This document shows positions 51,487 through 60,158 of a stretch of DNA of 64,000 bases, in pieces; position 1 is the first letter of the stretch; every line of letters starts with the position of its first letter. The translations under genes were made by a program, and so were the position numbers. The notes under the pieces are model-generated. The model was not told where the DNA came from, ran no database searches, and saw only the letters and a list, made by a program, of their open reading frames with translations. Origin of the DNA: WHSW01 sp963759295 (lineage in GTDB: Bacteria > Actinomycetota > Thermoleophilia > Solirubrobacterales > 70-9); assembly GCA_963759295.1 (NCBI GenBank), contig CAVWYT010000016.1, positions 1 through 64,000 of the forward strand, given 5' to 3'.

Positions 51487-51951
51487 ATGGCGGCGCTGTC
51501 TGAGTCGATCCGGGTCACGGCCTCACCGGCAGAGGCCTGGGACCTCTACTTCGATCCGCTCCGATGGCCGGCGTGGGTCGACGGCTTCGCCGCGGTCGAG
51601 CGCTCCGAGGGCTATCCGGAGGAGGACGGCACGCTCGTCTGGCGTTCGAACCCGGCCGGGCGCGGGACCGTGACCGAGCGCGTGGTCGAGCACGCGCCGA
51701 GGACCCGCCACCGGACTCGCTGGCGGGACCCGGAGAGCTCCGGCGAGCTGCTCTCTGAGTTCGCGGTCGAGGAGGGAGCGGTTCGGGTGACGCTGACGCT
51801 CGACTACCGGCTCGCGAACCGCGGGCCGTTGGCGTGGATCAGCGACCGGCTGTTCGTCCGCGGCCAGATGCGCGGATCGCTGCAGCGGTCGCTGCTGCGG
51901 TTCAAGTCCGAGGCGGAGGAGGCCGCGCAGCGGCCGCCGCAGCAGGCCTGA
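51487..51951 (+). CDS. SRPBCC (START-like) family protein
   Basis: The protein has 154 residues. IRVTASPAEAWDLYFDPLRW and PAWVDGFAAVERSEGYPEED open the typical ligand-binding grip fold used by polyketide cyclases and CoxG-like proteins, and RFKSEAEEAAQ is the C-terminal helix. The ligand is unknown. It lies just upstream of the HAD-ECH gene on the same strand (89 bp) and could be cotranscribed. Confidence 0.78.
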   Translation: MAALSESIRVTASPAEAWDLYFDPLRWPAWVDGFAAVERSEGYPEEDGTLVWRSNPAGRGTVTERVVEHAPRTRHRTRWRDPESSGELLSEFAVEEGAVRVTLTLDYRLANRGPLAWISDRLFVRGQMRGSLQRSLLRFKSEAEEAAQRPPQQA

Positions 51952-52040
51952 GCGCCCCCGACCGCTTTCCGAACGGCGAGCGGCCGCGGGCTATAGCCTT
52001 CGCGCCGCTCTTCACCCCGAATCGGGAGGATCCAAACCCA

Positions 52041-54041
52041 ATGTTCGTCTTCAAGGCCGCGGTCGTCGGCGCCGGCACGATGGGGGGCGAGATCGCGCAG
52101 GCGATCGCCTCGTCCGACATTCCCGTCGTTCTCAAGGACATCGATCAGAAGTTCGTCGACCACGGCCTCGAGAAGGCGCGGGAGGTGACCAAGGGCCAGC
52201 TCGACGGGCTGGTGGAGAAGGAGAAGCTGACCGCCGAGCAGGCCGCAGCGAGGCTCGAGGAGATCATGTCCCTGATCGAGGGGACCACCTCCTACGACTC
52301 ATTCGGGGAGGTCGACTTCGTGATCGAGGCCGCCCCGGAGCGGATGGAGATCAAGCAGGCGGTGTTCTCGGAGCTCGACGAGGTGACGCCGGGGCACGCG
52401 ATCCTCGCCTCCAACACCTCCGCGCTGTCGGTCTCGGAGATGGGAGAGGCGACCCTGCGGCCGGAGAAGGTGGTCGGCTTCCACTTCTTCTACCCGGCCT
52501 CGGTGATGCCGCTGGTCGAGCTGGTCGAGGGCGACGAGACCGACCCGGAGACGACCCAGGCGGCCTACAACTTCGCCCAGGCGATCAAGAAGCAGCCGAT
52601 CAGGAGCGGCGAGGTCCCCGGTTTCGTCGTCAACCGAATCCTCAACAGCGCCGTCGGCGAGGTATGGCGCGCCCAGGAGGAGCAGGGACTGTCGATCAAG
52701 AAGATCGACGAGGCGATCGCGGCCGCCAACGTCGCCCCGATGGGCCCGTTCTTCCTCGTCGACCTGCTCGGGCTCGACACCGTGCTGCACGTCGCCGAGC
52801 ATCTGCAGGAGTCCTACGGGGACTCCTTCTACGTCCACGAGGGGATGAAGAAGCTGGTCGCGGACGGCAAGCTCGGCGCCAAGTCCGGCGGCTCGGGCTT
52901 CTACGAGAACGGCGAGCCGCAGATCGAGGGCGAGGCCGAGCCCGACGGCGAGGCGCTCGCCGAGCTGATGAAGCTGAAGGCGATCGTCGAGTCCTGCCTG
53001 CTGCTCGAGGAGAACATCTGCACCGTCCGCGAGATCGACCTCGGGATGATGGCCGGGGCCGGGATGGACCCGCGGCGGGGGATCTTCCCGCCGTTCATGA
53101 GCGCCGACATGCTCGGCCTCGATCAGGTCCTCGAGAAGCTCGAGCGGGCGCAGAACGACCACGGCGAGCGCTTCGCCCCGCCGCGGATCCTGAAGCGGCT
53201 CGTTGCCCAGGGCCGGCTCGGGCAGAAGTCCGGCCAGGGCTTCTACGCCTATCCACAGCCCGACGACGGCGAGCAACCCGAGACGGTGAAGCTCGAGACC
53301 CGTGGCGACGTCGGCATCGCATGGCTCGTCAACCCGCCGATGAACGCGATCTCGCCCCAGGTGATCAAGGACCTCGGCGCATTGTGGGAGAAGGTCAACG
53401 CGGCGGGCCAGATCCGCGCACTGGTGGTCGCCTCCTCGAATCCGGTGGTGTTCTCGGCCGGCGCCGACGTCAAGGCGTTCACCTCGATGGACGAGGCCGG
53501 AGGGCGTGAGATGATCGAATCCGGCCACGCGCTGCTGCGCGACCTGGGGCTGAGCCGGGTGTCCACCGTAGCCGCGGTCAACTCGCTCGCCTTCGGAGGC
53601 GGATGCGAGCTCGTGATGGCGTGCAACTTCCGGATCGCCGCCGAGTCGGCCGTCTTCGGCCAGCCCGAGATCAAGCTCGGGATCATCCCCGGGTTCGGCG
53701 GCACCCAGCGGCTGCCCCGGCTGGTCGGCAACGAGAAGGCGCTCGAGATGAACCTGATCGGTGACGCGATCTCCTCCGGAGAGGCCGAGGCCTACGGGCT
53801 CGCCAACCGCGTCGTCCCCGACCACGAGCTGTTCGACACCGCGATCGCCTGGGCGCGAAAGCTCGCCGCCCAGGCTCCGGTCGCCGTCGAGCGGCTCAAG
53901 CGCGCGTCGGACGACCCCGACCTCGAACCGGGGATCGAGCAGGAGAAGGCCGGGTTCGCCGCTGCGTTCGGAAGCGAGGACGCGAAGGAGGGCATAGCCG
54001 CATTCCTGGGCAAGCGCGCCCCGAAGTGGCAGGGCAAGTGA
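52041..54041 (+). CDS. fadB: 3-hydroxyacyl-CoA dehydrogenase / enoyl-CoA hydratase fusion (HAD-ECH order)
   Basis: The protein has 666 residues from the ATG at 52,041 with GGGAGGA upstream. The N-terminal part is a 3-hydroxyacyl-CoA dehydrogenase (AAVVGAGTMGGEIAQAIA, ILASNTSALSVSEM, FHFFYPASVMPLVE with the catalytic His). The C-terminal 230 residues are a crotonase domain: FSAGADVKAF, LAFGGGCELVMACNFR and FGQPEIKLGIIPGFGGTQRL with both catalytic Glu. This is the reverse of E. coli FadB order and is known in actinobacteria and archaea. It hydrates enoyl-CoA and oxidises hydroxyacyl-CoA in beta-oxidation. Its stop overlaps the sirtuin start (gtga). Confidence 0.93.
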   Translation: MFVFKAAVVGAGTMGGEIAQAIASSDIPVVLKDIDQKFVDHGLEKAREVTKGQLDGLVEKEKLTAEQAAARLEEIMSLIEGTTSYDSFGEVDFVIEAAPERMEIKQAVFSELDEVTPGHAILASNTSALSVSEMGEATLRPEKVVGFHFFYPASVMPLVELVEGDETDPETTQAAYNFAQAIKKQPIRSGEVPGFVVNRILNSAVGEVWRAQEEQGLSIKKIDEAIAAANVAPMGPFFLVDLLGLDTVLHVAEHLQESYGDSFYVHEGMKKLVADGKLGAKSGGSGFYENGEPQIEGEAEPDGEALAELMKLKAIVESCLLLEENICTVREIDLGMMAGAGMDPRRGIFPPFMSADMLGLDQVLEKLERAQNDHGERFAPPRILKRLVAQGRLGQKSGQGFYAYPQPDDGEQPETVKLETRGDVGIAWLVNPPMNAISPQVIKDLGALWEKVNAAGQIRALVVASSNPVVFSAGADVKAFTSMDEAGGREMIESGHALLRDLGLSRVSTVAAVNSLAFGGGCELVMACNFRIAAESAVFGQPEIKLGIIPGFGGTQRLPRLVGNEKALEMNLIGDAISSGEAEAYGLANRVVPDHELFDTAIAWARKLAAQAPVAVERLKRASDDPDLEPGIEQEKAGFAAAFGSEDAKEGIAAFLGKRAPKWQGK

Positions 54042-54808
54042 GCGGCGATCGGACAGCCGACCGCAGCCGGAGCGCCGCCGGAGCGCTCGCGGCGCTGATT
54101 CGCGAGTCCGAGCGGGTCGTCGCGCTCACCGGCGCCGGCATCTCCGTGCCCTCGGGAATACCGGACTTCCGCAGTCCCGGCAAGGGTCTGTGGGAGAAGG
54201 TCGACCCGATGGAGGTCGCCCACGTCGACGCCTTCCATCGCGACACGAAGCGCTTTTGGAGCTTCTACCGGCCGCGGTTCGCGGACCTCGGCGACAAGCA
54301 GCCAAACGCCGCGCACCACGCGCTGGCCGAGCTCGAGGCGCGAGGGATGCTCGACGCCGTCGTCACCCAGAACATCGACCGCCTGCACGCCAAGGCCGGC
54401 TCCGAGCGGGTGATCGAGGTCCACGGCTCGATCGCGACCTCGAGCTGCACGTCATGCAACGCCACCTATGCGCTCGACGGCGTCGGCGAGCTGTTCGACG
54501 AGGACGGGGTCGCCACCTGCGCCTGTTGCATGGGCAAGGTGAAGCCCGACGTCGTCCTCTTCGGCGAGCTGCTCCCCGAGCGGGCGATGACCGAGGCCCA
54601 GCAGCTGTGCGCCGCCGCCGACCTGCTGCTCTGCGTCGGCTCCTCGCTCGAGGTCTATCCGGTCGCCGGCCTGCCCGAGCTGACGCTCGCAGCGGGGGGA
54701 CGATTGGCGATCGTCACCCAGGGCTCGACGCCCTACGACGGCGAGGCGACGCTGAAGCTCGAAGGCGACGTCGTCGACGAGCTGACCGCGGTGGTCGGGG
54801 AGCTGTAG
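54038..54808 (+). CDS. cobB: NAD-dependent protein deacylase (sirtuin)
   Basis: The protein has 256 residues from the overlapping GTG at 54,038. ALTGAGISVPSGIPDFRSPG binds NAD, VVTQNIDRLHAKAG and EVHGSIATSSC carry the catalytic His, and two CxxC pairs (CTSC, CACC) bind zinc. PDVVLFGELLPE and CVGSSLEVYPVAGLP complete the fold. It removes acyl groups from lysines. Translational coupling to the beta-oxidation enzyme suggests that it controls acylation of CoA-pathway enzymes, which is inference. Confidence 0.92.
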   Translation: MSGDRTADRSRSAAGALAALIRESERVVALTGAGISVPSGIPDFRSPGKGLWEKVDPMEVAHVDAFHRDTKRFWSFYRPRFADLGDKQPNAAHHALAELEARGMLDAVVTQNIDRLHAKAGSERVIEVHGSIATSSCTSCNATYALDGVGELFDEDGVATCACCMGKVKPDVVLFGELLPERAMTEAQQLCAAADLLLCVGSSLEVYPVAGLPELTLAAGGRLAIVTQGSTPYDGEATLKLEGDVVDELTAVVGEL

Positions 54809-54874
54809 GGCCGGCGACTGCGCCGCGTCGGGGCGTGCCGCCACCACCGGCGCGTGCCCGCCCGTTCGGCCTGA

Positions 54875-55729
54875 TCAGCCGAGGGCGCGCTGGCGGCGGA
54901 CGACGCGCTCGCAGAGGCGCAGCGTCTCGATCACCTCGGCGGTCCGCTCGTCGCCCAGCTCGCCGCGCAGCGCCTCGTTGGCGGCCGCGCCGGTGATCCG
55001 GCGGCGGTCGTCGAGGGCGCCGAGGTCTTCGGACTGCCCCGCGGCGGAGAACGCGTCGCGCTCGGCGAGCAGCGCCTCGAGCCCGACGCGAAGCTGAAGC
55101 GCCGCTTCCCGGACCCTGCCCGAGTCGAGGTCGCCCCGGGCCCGCAACAGCAACGGCTCGCAGCTTGGGACGGTCTCGCGCTTGCCGAGGACCGCGGCGA
55201 CGCGCTCCTGGGGCCTGAGCGCCTCCGCGCGCCGTTGTCGGCGCTCGGATCGCGGGATCTCGACCGCGCTCTCGAACCGCCCGTCCGCGATCTCGTCGCC
55301 GACCCCGAAACCGATCCGCAGCGCGAGCGCCGCTTCCGGCGAGACATCCGGGATCGCGGGGTCCATGGCCGCGCTTCGGTGCGCGTGGACAGCGCGGTTG
55401 ACGACCGCCAGCGCCGCCGAGACCTCCGCCTCCACGGCCTCGGGCTCGGCGCGCAGGTCCCGCAACCATTCCCGCGCCGCGTCCGCGTTGCCGAGCGGCT
55501 CGGGCCGGACCACGGTCAGCGTCGTCAGCGGGACGGTCGGCGGGCTCGCGTCGGGATCGGAGTCGCGTGGCTTGGCGCGGCGCAGCCGGCGGCGGGCCGG
55601 GGGAGGGGCACCGGCAACCGCGACCACCAGCACGCGCTCGGGCTCGTGGGCCAGGTAGCGGCCGCTCTCGAGCCCGACCGTGCCCGCGAGCTCGAGCTGC
55701 ACGAAGGGGAAGCGGTCGGCGATGGTCAC
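54875..55729 (-). CDS. Conserved-looking hypothetical protein
   Basis: The protein has 284 residues. It begins MTIADRFPFVQLELAGTVG and has regular hydrophobic alternation at first (LVVAVAGAPPPARRRLRR, VPLTTLTVVRPEPLG), then long amphipathic helices (REWLRDLRAEPEAVEAEVSA, EVIETLRLCERVVRRQRALG). The codon pattern is coding and no frame break is seen. No family or catalytic motif is recognised. It is followed on the same strand by nothing, and it converges with cobB. Confidence 0.6.
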   Translation of the reverse strand: MTIADRFPFVQLELAGTVGLESGRYLAHEPERVLVVAVAGAPPPARRRLRRAKPRDSDPDASPPTVPLTTLTVVRPEPLGNADAAREWLRDLRAEPEAVEAEVSAALAVVNRAVHAHRSAAMDPAIPDVSPEAALALRIGFGVGDEIADGRFESAVEIPRSERRQRRAEALRPQERVAAVLGKRETVPSCEPLLLRARGDLDSGRVREAALQLRVGLEALLAERDAFSAAGQSEDLGALDDRRRITGAAANEALRGELGDERTAEVIETLRLCERVVRRQRALG

Positions 55730-55788
55730 AGCCTATGGGCCGTCCGGAACCTCGGGCATGCCGGAAGCGTGCCGGCCGGTCGGCGCGG

Positions 55789-58351
55789 CTACTCGCCGAT
55801 ATGGGCGTTCGAGGCCCGCCGCTGGTCCTGCTTGCCGTCCTTCTTGCCCGCGGGAAGCGCGAAGTCGGACGGCTTGGTGGGAACGGTCGGGTTGTCGATC
55901 TCGCCGATCTGCTGGATCAGCCGCTCCCACTGGGCGGGCTTGAGGATCTCCTCGAACTGCTTGTCCACGCTGCCCGCGGCGGGTCCGTAGAGCGGCTGGA
56001 AGCCGACGTGTACGTGGTCGTCGTGGTCGGCCATCGCGAAGGTGTTGTCGGTGGCGAAGTAGTCCATCAGGGAGATGATCTGGTGCGGCTTCATCGTCCC
56101 CTGAAGCTGGAGCAGGTCGCGGACGAGGGAGTCGGCGAGCGTCCCCGGGCCCTGGTGGCCGAGCACCGGGATGCCGTTGATCTGGGCGATGTCGACCGCG
56201 TTGCCCGAGGAGTGCTCGGAGACGTTGCCCGACGAGGTCAGGATGCCGTGTCCGCACTTCAGCGAGGTGACCGTGAGCTCGTACCCGCGGGCGCTCAGGT
56301 ACTCGAGCATCGCCAGGACTCGGCGATCGATCTGGCCGGTGCGGATGTCGGTGCGCCCGCAGGAGTAGATCTCGAGAGACGGATCGGCGAGCGCCCGCTC
56401 GACCAGCTGCTGCTTGGACATCAGCAGCACCTGGCTCGTGGAGGCCGTGCCCGCGAACGGGTTCTCGCCGGCGGCGCGGTAGATCGCGGTCGCCTCGAGC
56501 AGCTTCCAGCCGTCGAGGATCGGCTTCGGATCGATCTTCGGCGCCCCGCGCCCGGCCGGGCGGATCGCGAAGTGGACGTGGGGCGCGAGCTCGTCGGTCT
56601 TGGCGATTCGGCCGAGCACGGTGCCCGCCGACACCTTGCTGCCGACCTCGAGCTCGCGCATCTCCATCGTCTTCGGATCGAAGCGCAGCACGTGGGAGAG
56701 GTATCCCTTGAACGACTCGTAGGCGGGCATCCGCCTTGCCAGCAGCCGGTCGAGCTGACCGGTGAGGTCGGCGCGGTCGGCGTTGTGCGGCCGCTCCGGG
56801 TAGGCGTACAGGCGGCGGCGCGCGTCCTCGGTGTTGACGGGCCCGGAGTCGTCGGGATCGGCCGCGGTGTCGCCCTTGGCGTGCTTCGAGGGGGCCGAGT
56901 GCTTGGAGCCCTCGGCGACCTGGGTGCCGGCGCTCGCGGGCGCGTCCGGCGCCGGGTCGTCCTTCGGGGTGACGAGCTTGAAGTCGTCGGCCGAGAGGCG
57001 CTCGCGCTTCGGAACCGGGTAGACGTCGGAGACCTCGCCCAGCTCCGCATAGGTGAACCGATTGCCGTAGGCGTCGCGCAAGACGACGTAGCGGCCGAGC
57101 TTCTCGGACTTGCCGAGCTTGGTGATCACGCCGTCGTTGACGGCGACCACCGGGGCGCCCCGGCGCGAGTAGATGTTGATCCCTCGACGGGTGGGCGAGC
57201 CCGAGATCACCTCGGCGGCGTTGCCGGCGGCGCGCCGGTCGGGCTCCGAGCGCTCGAGCGCCCGGCGCTCGGAGATGTCGTCGGCGTAGCGGGCGTTGGC
57301 GGCGACCGGGAAGCGCGCCCCCTCGGTGAGCCCGGTCAGCGAGCCGACCAGATCGTCGGGCAGGCGCCCGTACTGGCGCGCGTAGAGCAGCACCTCGTCG
57401 ACGTACCAGTCGGCGTGGTTGTAGGCGAAGATCGCCCGGCGCAGGTCCTCCTGGCCGCCGGCGGCGCGCAGATAGCGGGCCGCGGCGCAGATCGCGTCGA
57501 CCGGGTTATAGGGGTCCTTGCGCCCGTCCTCGTTGGCGTCGAGGCCGTAGCTCTGCCAGGTCGAGGGCATGAACTGCATCCAGCCCAGCGCCCCGGCGGT
57601 GGAGACGTTGAGGTTGGTGCCGAAGGCGGTCTCGATCCGGTTGATCGAGGCCAGCACCTGCCAGGGGATCCCGTACTGGGTGCCGCAGGCCTGATAGATC
57701 GGCAGCAAAAACGGCGGGATCGTGAACTGGTCGATGATGAAGTTCGGGACCCCGATCGGGGCGGGGCCGAAGTCGGCGACGGTGAGCGAGGGGTTGGCGG
57801 CGGTGGGGACGCCGTCGGGGCGGCGGGTCGCCTCGGGGTCCATCGGCTTGTGATCTCCGTCGGCCTGCTCGCGGTCGCCGCCTCGGTCGTCCTCCCCCGG
57901 CTTCGTTTGCGTCGCGGTACCGGTGCCGCGCCCGCCGGAGCCGGTCGGACCGGCGAACCCGCCGTCGGGCTTCACCGGGCCCGAGCCGCCCTCGGTCGGT
58001 CGGGGGAGAGGTCGTCGTGCTGGTGCCCGCGCCGTCGGTGGTCGTGCTGCCGTCGGGCGCCGGCGGCGTGGTCGTCGAGGGCGGCGCGGGGACGCCGCTC
58101 GTCCCCGACTCGGCCGCGTCGAGCGGGCCGGAGCAATCGGGGTCGGCGAGATCCTGGACCCCGTCGGCGTCGTCGTCGGCGCCGTTCGAGCACTGCGGCA
58201 GGACCTGGGCCTGGTCCACCTCGCGGTCGGAGAGGTCGACCTGGACGCCGTCTGAGTCGACGCCGACCCCGCTGCCCGCCCCGGCGCTGCCCGCGGCGAC
58301 GCAGGCGCCAAGGATGGCCAGGCCGACCGTGAGTAGAAGCTTCCGTCTCAT
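55789..58351 (-). CDS. Secreted multi-domain cell-wall hydrolase, one frameshift
   Basis: ATG at 58,351 starts a signal peptide (LLLTVGLAILGACVAAGSAG). A short CSNGADDDADGVQDLADPDC segment resembling Ca-binding repeats and a Pro/Thr linker follow. The frame slips at a C-run near 58,005. The remainder has an SLT/MltB-like transglycosylase domain (INRIETAFGTNLN with catalytic Glu, GALGWMQFMPSTW, FAYNHADWYVDEVL). Next is an M23-like domain in which the usual HxGxDI reads RRGINI but HVHFAIRP is kept. Last is an M15-like domain (SEHSSGNAVDIAQI, DDHVHVGF). Corrected length is about 853 residues. It should act on peptidoglycan outside the cell. Confidence 0.8.
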
Positions 58352-58595
58352 TCCCTCATGCCCTGATCCGCGTCACGAGCGCCAGCCGTCCCCTGCCCAC
58401 GTCCGCCGCGAGCCTCTCCTCTCGAGCGGTGAAAAAGCTACTTGTTGAGGAATCGCTTTGCAAGAAGAACCGGACGCCGCAACCGTACCTGAGAACGGCG
58501 GCTGGATGGCATCGCGGGCAGCGGGACGTCGGGTGATCGGGTCCGCATCGCGGCGAACGAGCTCGAAGGGCCGGCAGCTGGATACCCTGAGCGGT

Positions 58596-58949
58596 ATGGA
58601 CGGACTCGAGGACTCCGCCGACAGGGGCGGCTTGCGGGCACGAGGCGAGGAAGCCGTCGGCGAGCTCGCCCAGGCGCTGCTGGAGAACCCGCTGTTCAGT
58701 GCTGCCCTGGGTCGGGCGCTGGGCGCCGGCGAGCGCGCCGCGTCGGCGCAGCGCTCGGCGATCGGCGCTCTCAGCCTCGCCTCCGCCTCAGACGTCGAGC
58801 GGCTCGAGCAGCGACTGCGCTCGCTCTCGGGCAGGGTGGAGGACCTCGAGGATCGGCTCGACGATCTCGGGCTCGAGCTCGCGGCGCTGAGTCGGCGGGT
58901 GGCAGAGACCGGCGCCGCCGGTGAGGACCGGGTCGCGTCGGACCCATAG
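58596..58949 (+). CDS. Phasin-like coiled-coil protein
   Basis: The protein has 117 residues from the ATG at 58,596. A longer upstream open frame has no coding character. ELAQALLENPLFSAALGRAL is followed by a heptad coiled coil (SDVERLEQRLRSLSGRVEDL, EDRLDDLGLELAALSRRV). This resembles PHA granule phasin/PhaF-like proteins. It may bind lipid or polyester inclusions or the nucleoid. A related gene follows. Confidence 0.65.
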   Translation: MDGLEDSADRGGLRARGEEAVGELAQALLENPLFSAALGRALGAGERAASAQRSAIGALSLASASDVERLEQRLRSLSGRVEDLEDRLDDLGLELAALSRRVAETGAAGEDRVASDP

Positions 58950-58998
58950 GCCCCACCACGAGCGCCGCCTCACGGCGGCGGATTATGCTGCCGAGCGG

Positions 58999-59385
58999 AT
59001 GAGCGAACCGTCGAAGCCCGATCCCACCCCCGACCCGAACGCCGCCGAAAGCGGGGTTGCGGACGCCCTGCGGACCGCGGTCGAGCGAACGATGCGAGCC
59101 ACGGCCGGCTCGGCCGCGAGCACCCGCGAGCGCGCCGCCGAGCTCGTAGATGACGTCGTTCGCCGGGGACGCGGGGCGCGCGACGAGCTTGCCCGCCGTG
59201 GCCAGGAGGCCGGCGCGGAGCTGGCACGGCGCGGGCAGGGGGCGACGGGGGAGGTCGGCCGCCGGCTCGAGCTGCTCGAGCGCCGGCTCGGCGAGCTCGA
59301 GTCGCGGCTCGACACGGAGTCTCGAGCGGAGGTGGAGGCAGACGACGGCCAGGATCACGCGGCTAACCCTCAAGCTGAGGGTTAG
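58999..59385 (+). CDS. Second phasin-like coiled-coil protein
   Basis: The protein has 128 residues from the ATG at 58,999. ASTRERAAELVDDVVRRGRG and the repeated ARDELARRGQEAGAELARRG units lead into a coiled coil (GRRLELLERRLGELESRLDT). It is similar in design to the preceding gene. Its TAG lies inside a perfect inverted repeat. Confidence 0.65.
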   Translation: MSEPSKPDPTPDPNAAESGVADALRTAVERTMRATAGSAASTRERAAELVDDVVRRGRGARDELARRGQEAGAELARRGQGATGEVGRRLELLERRLGELESRLDTESRAEVEADDGQDHAANPQAEG

Positions 59386-59386
59386 C
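59362..59386. promoter_or_regulatory. Perfect inverted repeat at the end of the phasin-like gene
   Basis: GCTAACCCTCA and TGAGGGTTAGC pair perfectly over 11 bp with an AGC loop. It includes the stop codon of the phasin-like gene and lies 17 bp before the next start. It may be a terminator without a T-tract or an operator for the next gene. Confidence 0.55.
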
Positions 59387-59402
59387 GTACCGTAGTAGAC
59401 TC

Positions 59403-59873
59403 GTGGGCGAATGGAGAGCGTGGCGATCGGCGATCAGCATTCCGGCGGTGCGGCCACCGCCGTGCGCGCCGGCCGTGTTTCGAGCCGCGCTCGAGGAGGC
59501 GCTCACGGCCGCCGACGCCGATCAGCGGATCGGACCGCTGCTCGCGGCTGCCGGGTTGCAGTTGCGGTTCGTGTTCACCGACGCCGGGCTGGTGCTCGAC
59601 ATCTCGTCGGGAGACGGGAGCGAGCGCAACCTCGGATGGTCCTTCGACGGCGATCCCGGTCGGCCGCCGGAGCTCGAGCTGGAGATGGACGCCGAGGTCG
59701 CGAACCGGTACCTGCAGGGAAGCGAGAGCCTCGCGATCGCGATCGCGCACCGCAAGGTCCGCTGCCAGGGCGGGTCGCGATCGGCGCTCCGCTTTCTGCC
59801 GGCGACGCGGCTGATCTGCGAGCCCTACCGGCGCATCGTCCACGAGCGCTATCCGGAGTTGATCGCCGGCTGA
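59403..59873 (+). CDS. SCP2-like lipid-binding protein, start uncertain
   Basis: From about residue 25 (VFRAALEEALTAADADQRIG) the protein shows LRFVFTDAGLVLDISSGDGS, LELEMDAEVANRYLQGSESL and AIAIAHRKVRCQGGSRSALR, consistent with the sterol-carrier SCP2 fold. The GTG at 59,403 gives 156 residues. A GTG near 59,477 would give about 131 and fits the fold better. Ligands may be lipids, in line with the phasin-like genes upstream. Confidence 0.6.
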   Translation: MGEWRAWRSAISIPAVRPPPCAPAVFRAALEEALTAADADQRIGPLLAAAGLQLRFVFTDAGLVLDISSGDGSERNLGWSFDGDPGRPPELELEMDAEVANRYLQGSESLAIAIAHRKVRCQGGSRSALRFLPATRLICEPYRRIVHERYPELIAG

Positions 59874-59891
59874 GCGACCCGGCGCCGACGG

Positions 59892-59920
59892 TTGACTCGC
59901 GGCCGCGGTGAGCGTAGCCT
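59892..59920 (+). promoter_or_regulatory. Sigma-70-type promoter of the candidate small RNA
   Basis: TTGACT (59,892-59,897), a 17-bp spacer and TAGCCT (59,915-59,920). The predicted transcript starts at about 59,927. Confidence 0.5.
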
Positions 59921-59926
59921 CCGCTG

Positions 59927-60088
59927 CAGAGTTGGCAACAGGCCGATAGTGGGCTCCGTCGCCCGCTCGCCCTCCGGCGACTGGGGCGCGAGAGGCGGGG
60001 CCCGCGAGGCGCCACAGGTGTCGATGGCCGACGAAGCGGGCCGTGAAGCCCGCAGGGCGACGGGGCAATCGACCCCGTCGCTCCTTTT
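59927..60088 (+). ncRNA. Candidate small RNA or leader with terminator
   Basis: About 160 nt between a promoter and a terminator contain no coding frame. Perfect hairpins include GTCGatggcCGAC (60,020-60,032) and GCGGGCcgtgaaGCCCGC (60,036-60,053). The 3' end is GCGACGGGG-CAATCGA-CCCCGTCGC followed by tccttttc, the best T-tract terminator in the window. It ends 70 bp before the cyclase start, so it is either a free sRNA or an attenuating leader. It matches no RNA family that I know. Confidence 0.45.
60057..60088 (+). terminator. Rho-independent terminator of the candidate small RNA
   Basis: A 9-bp perfect GC stem with a 7-nt loop (CAATCGA) is followed by TCCTTTTC. Confidence 0.65.
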
Positions 60089-60158
60089 CGAGGGCGAGCC
60101 CGTCGCGACTCGGTCACCCAGGCGGGAAGCGAGCCCGCGCCCGTCATAGGATCGACCG

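Noticed and set aside
55567..58332. A 921-residue plus-strand open frame opposite the wall hydrolase
   Set aside because: It is the antisense of a recognised secreted enzyme. Low-complexity Val/Arg/Gly-rich content and no domain motifs are typical of high-GC shadow frames.
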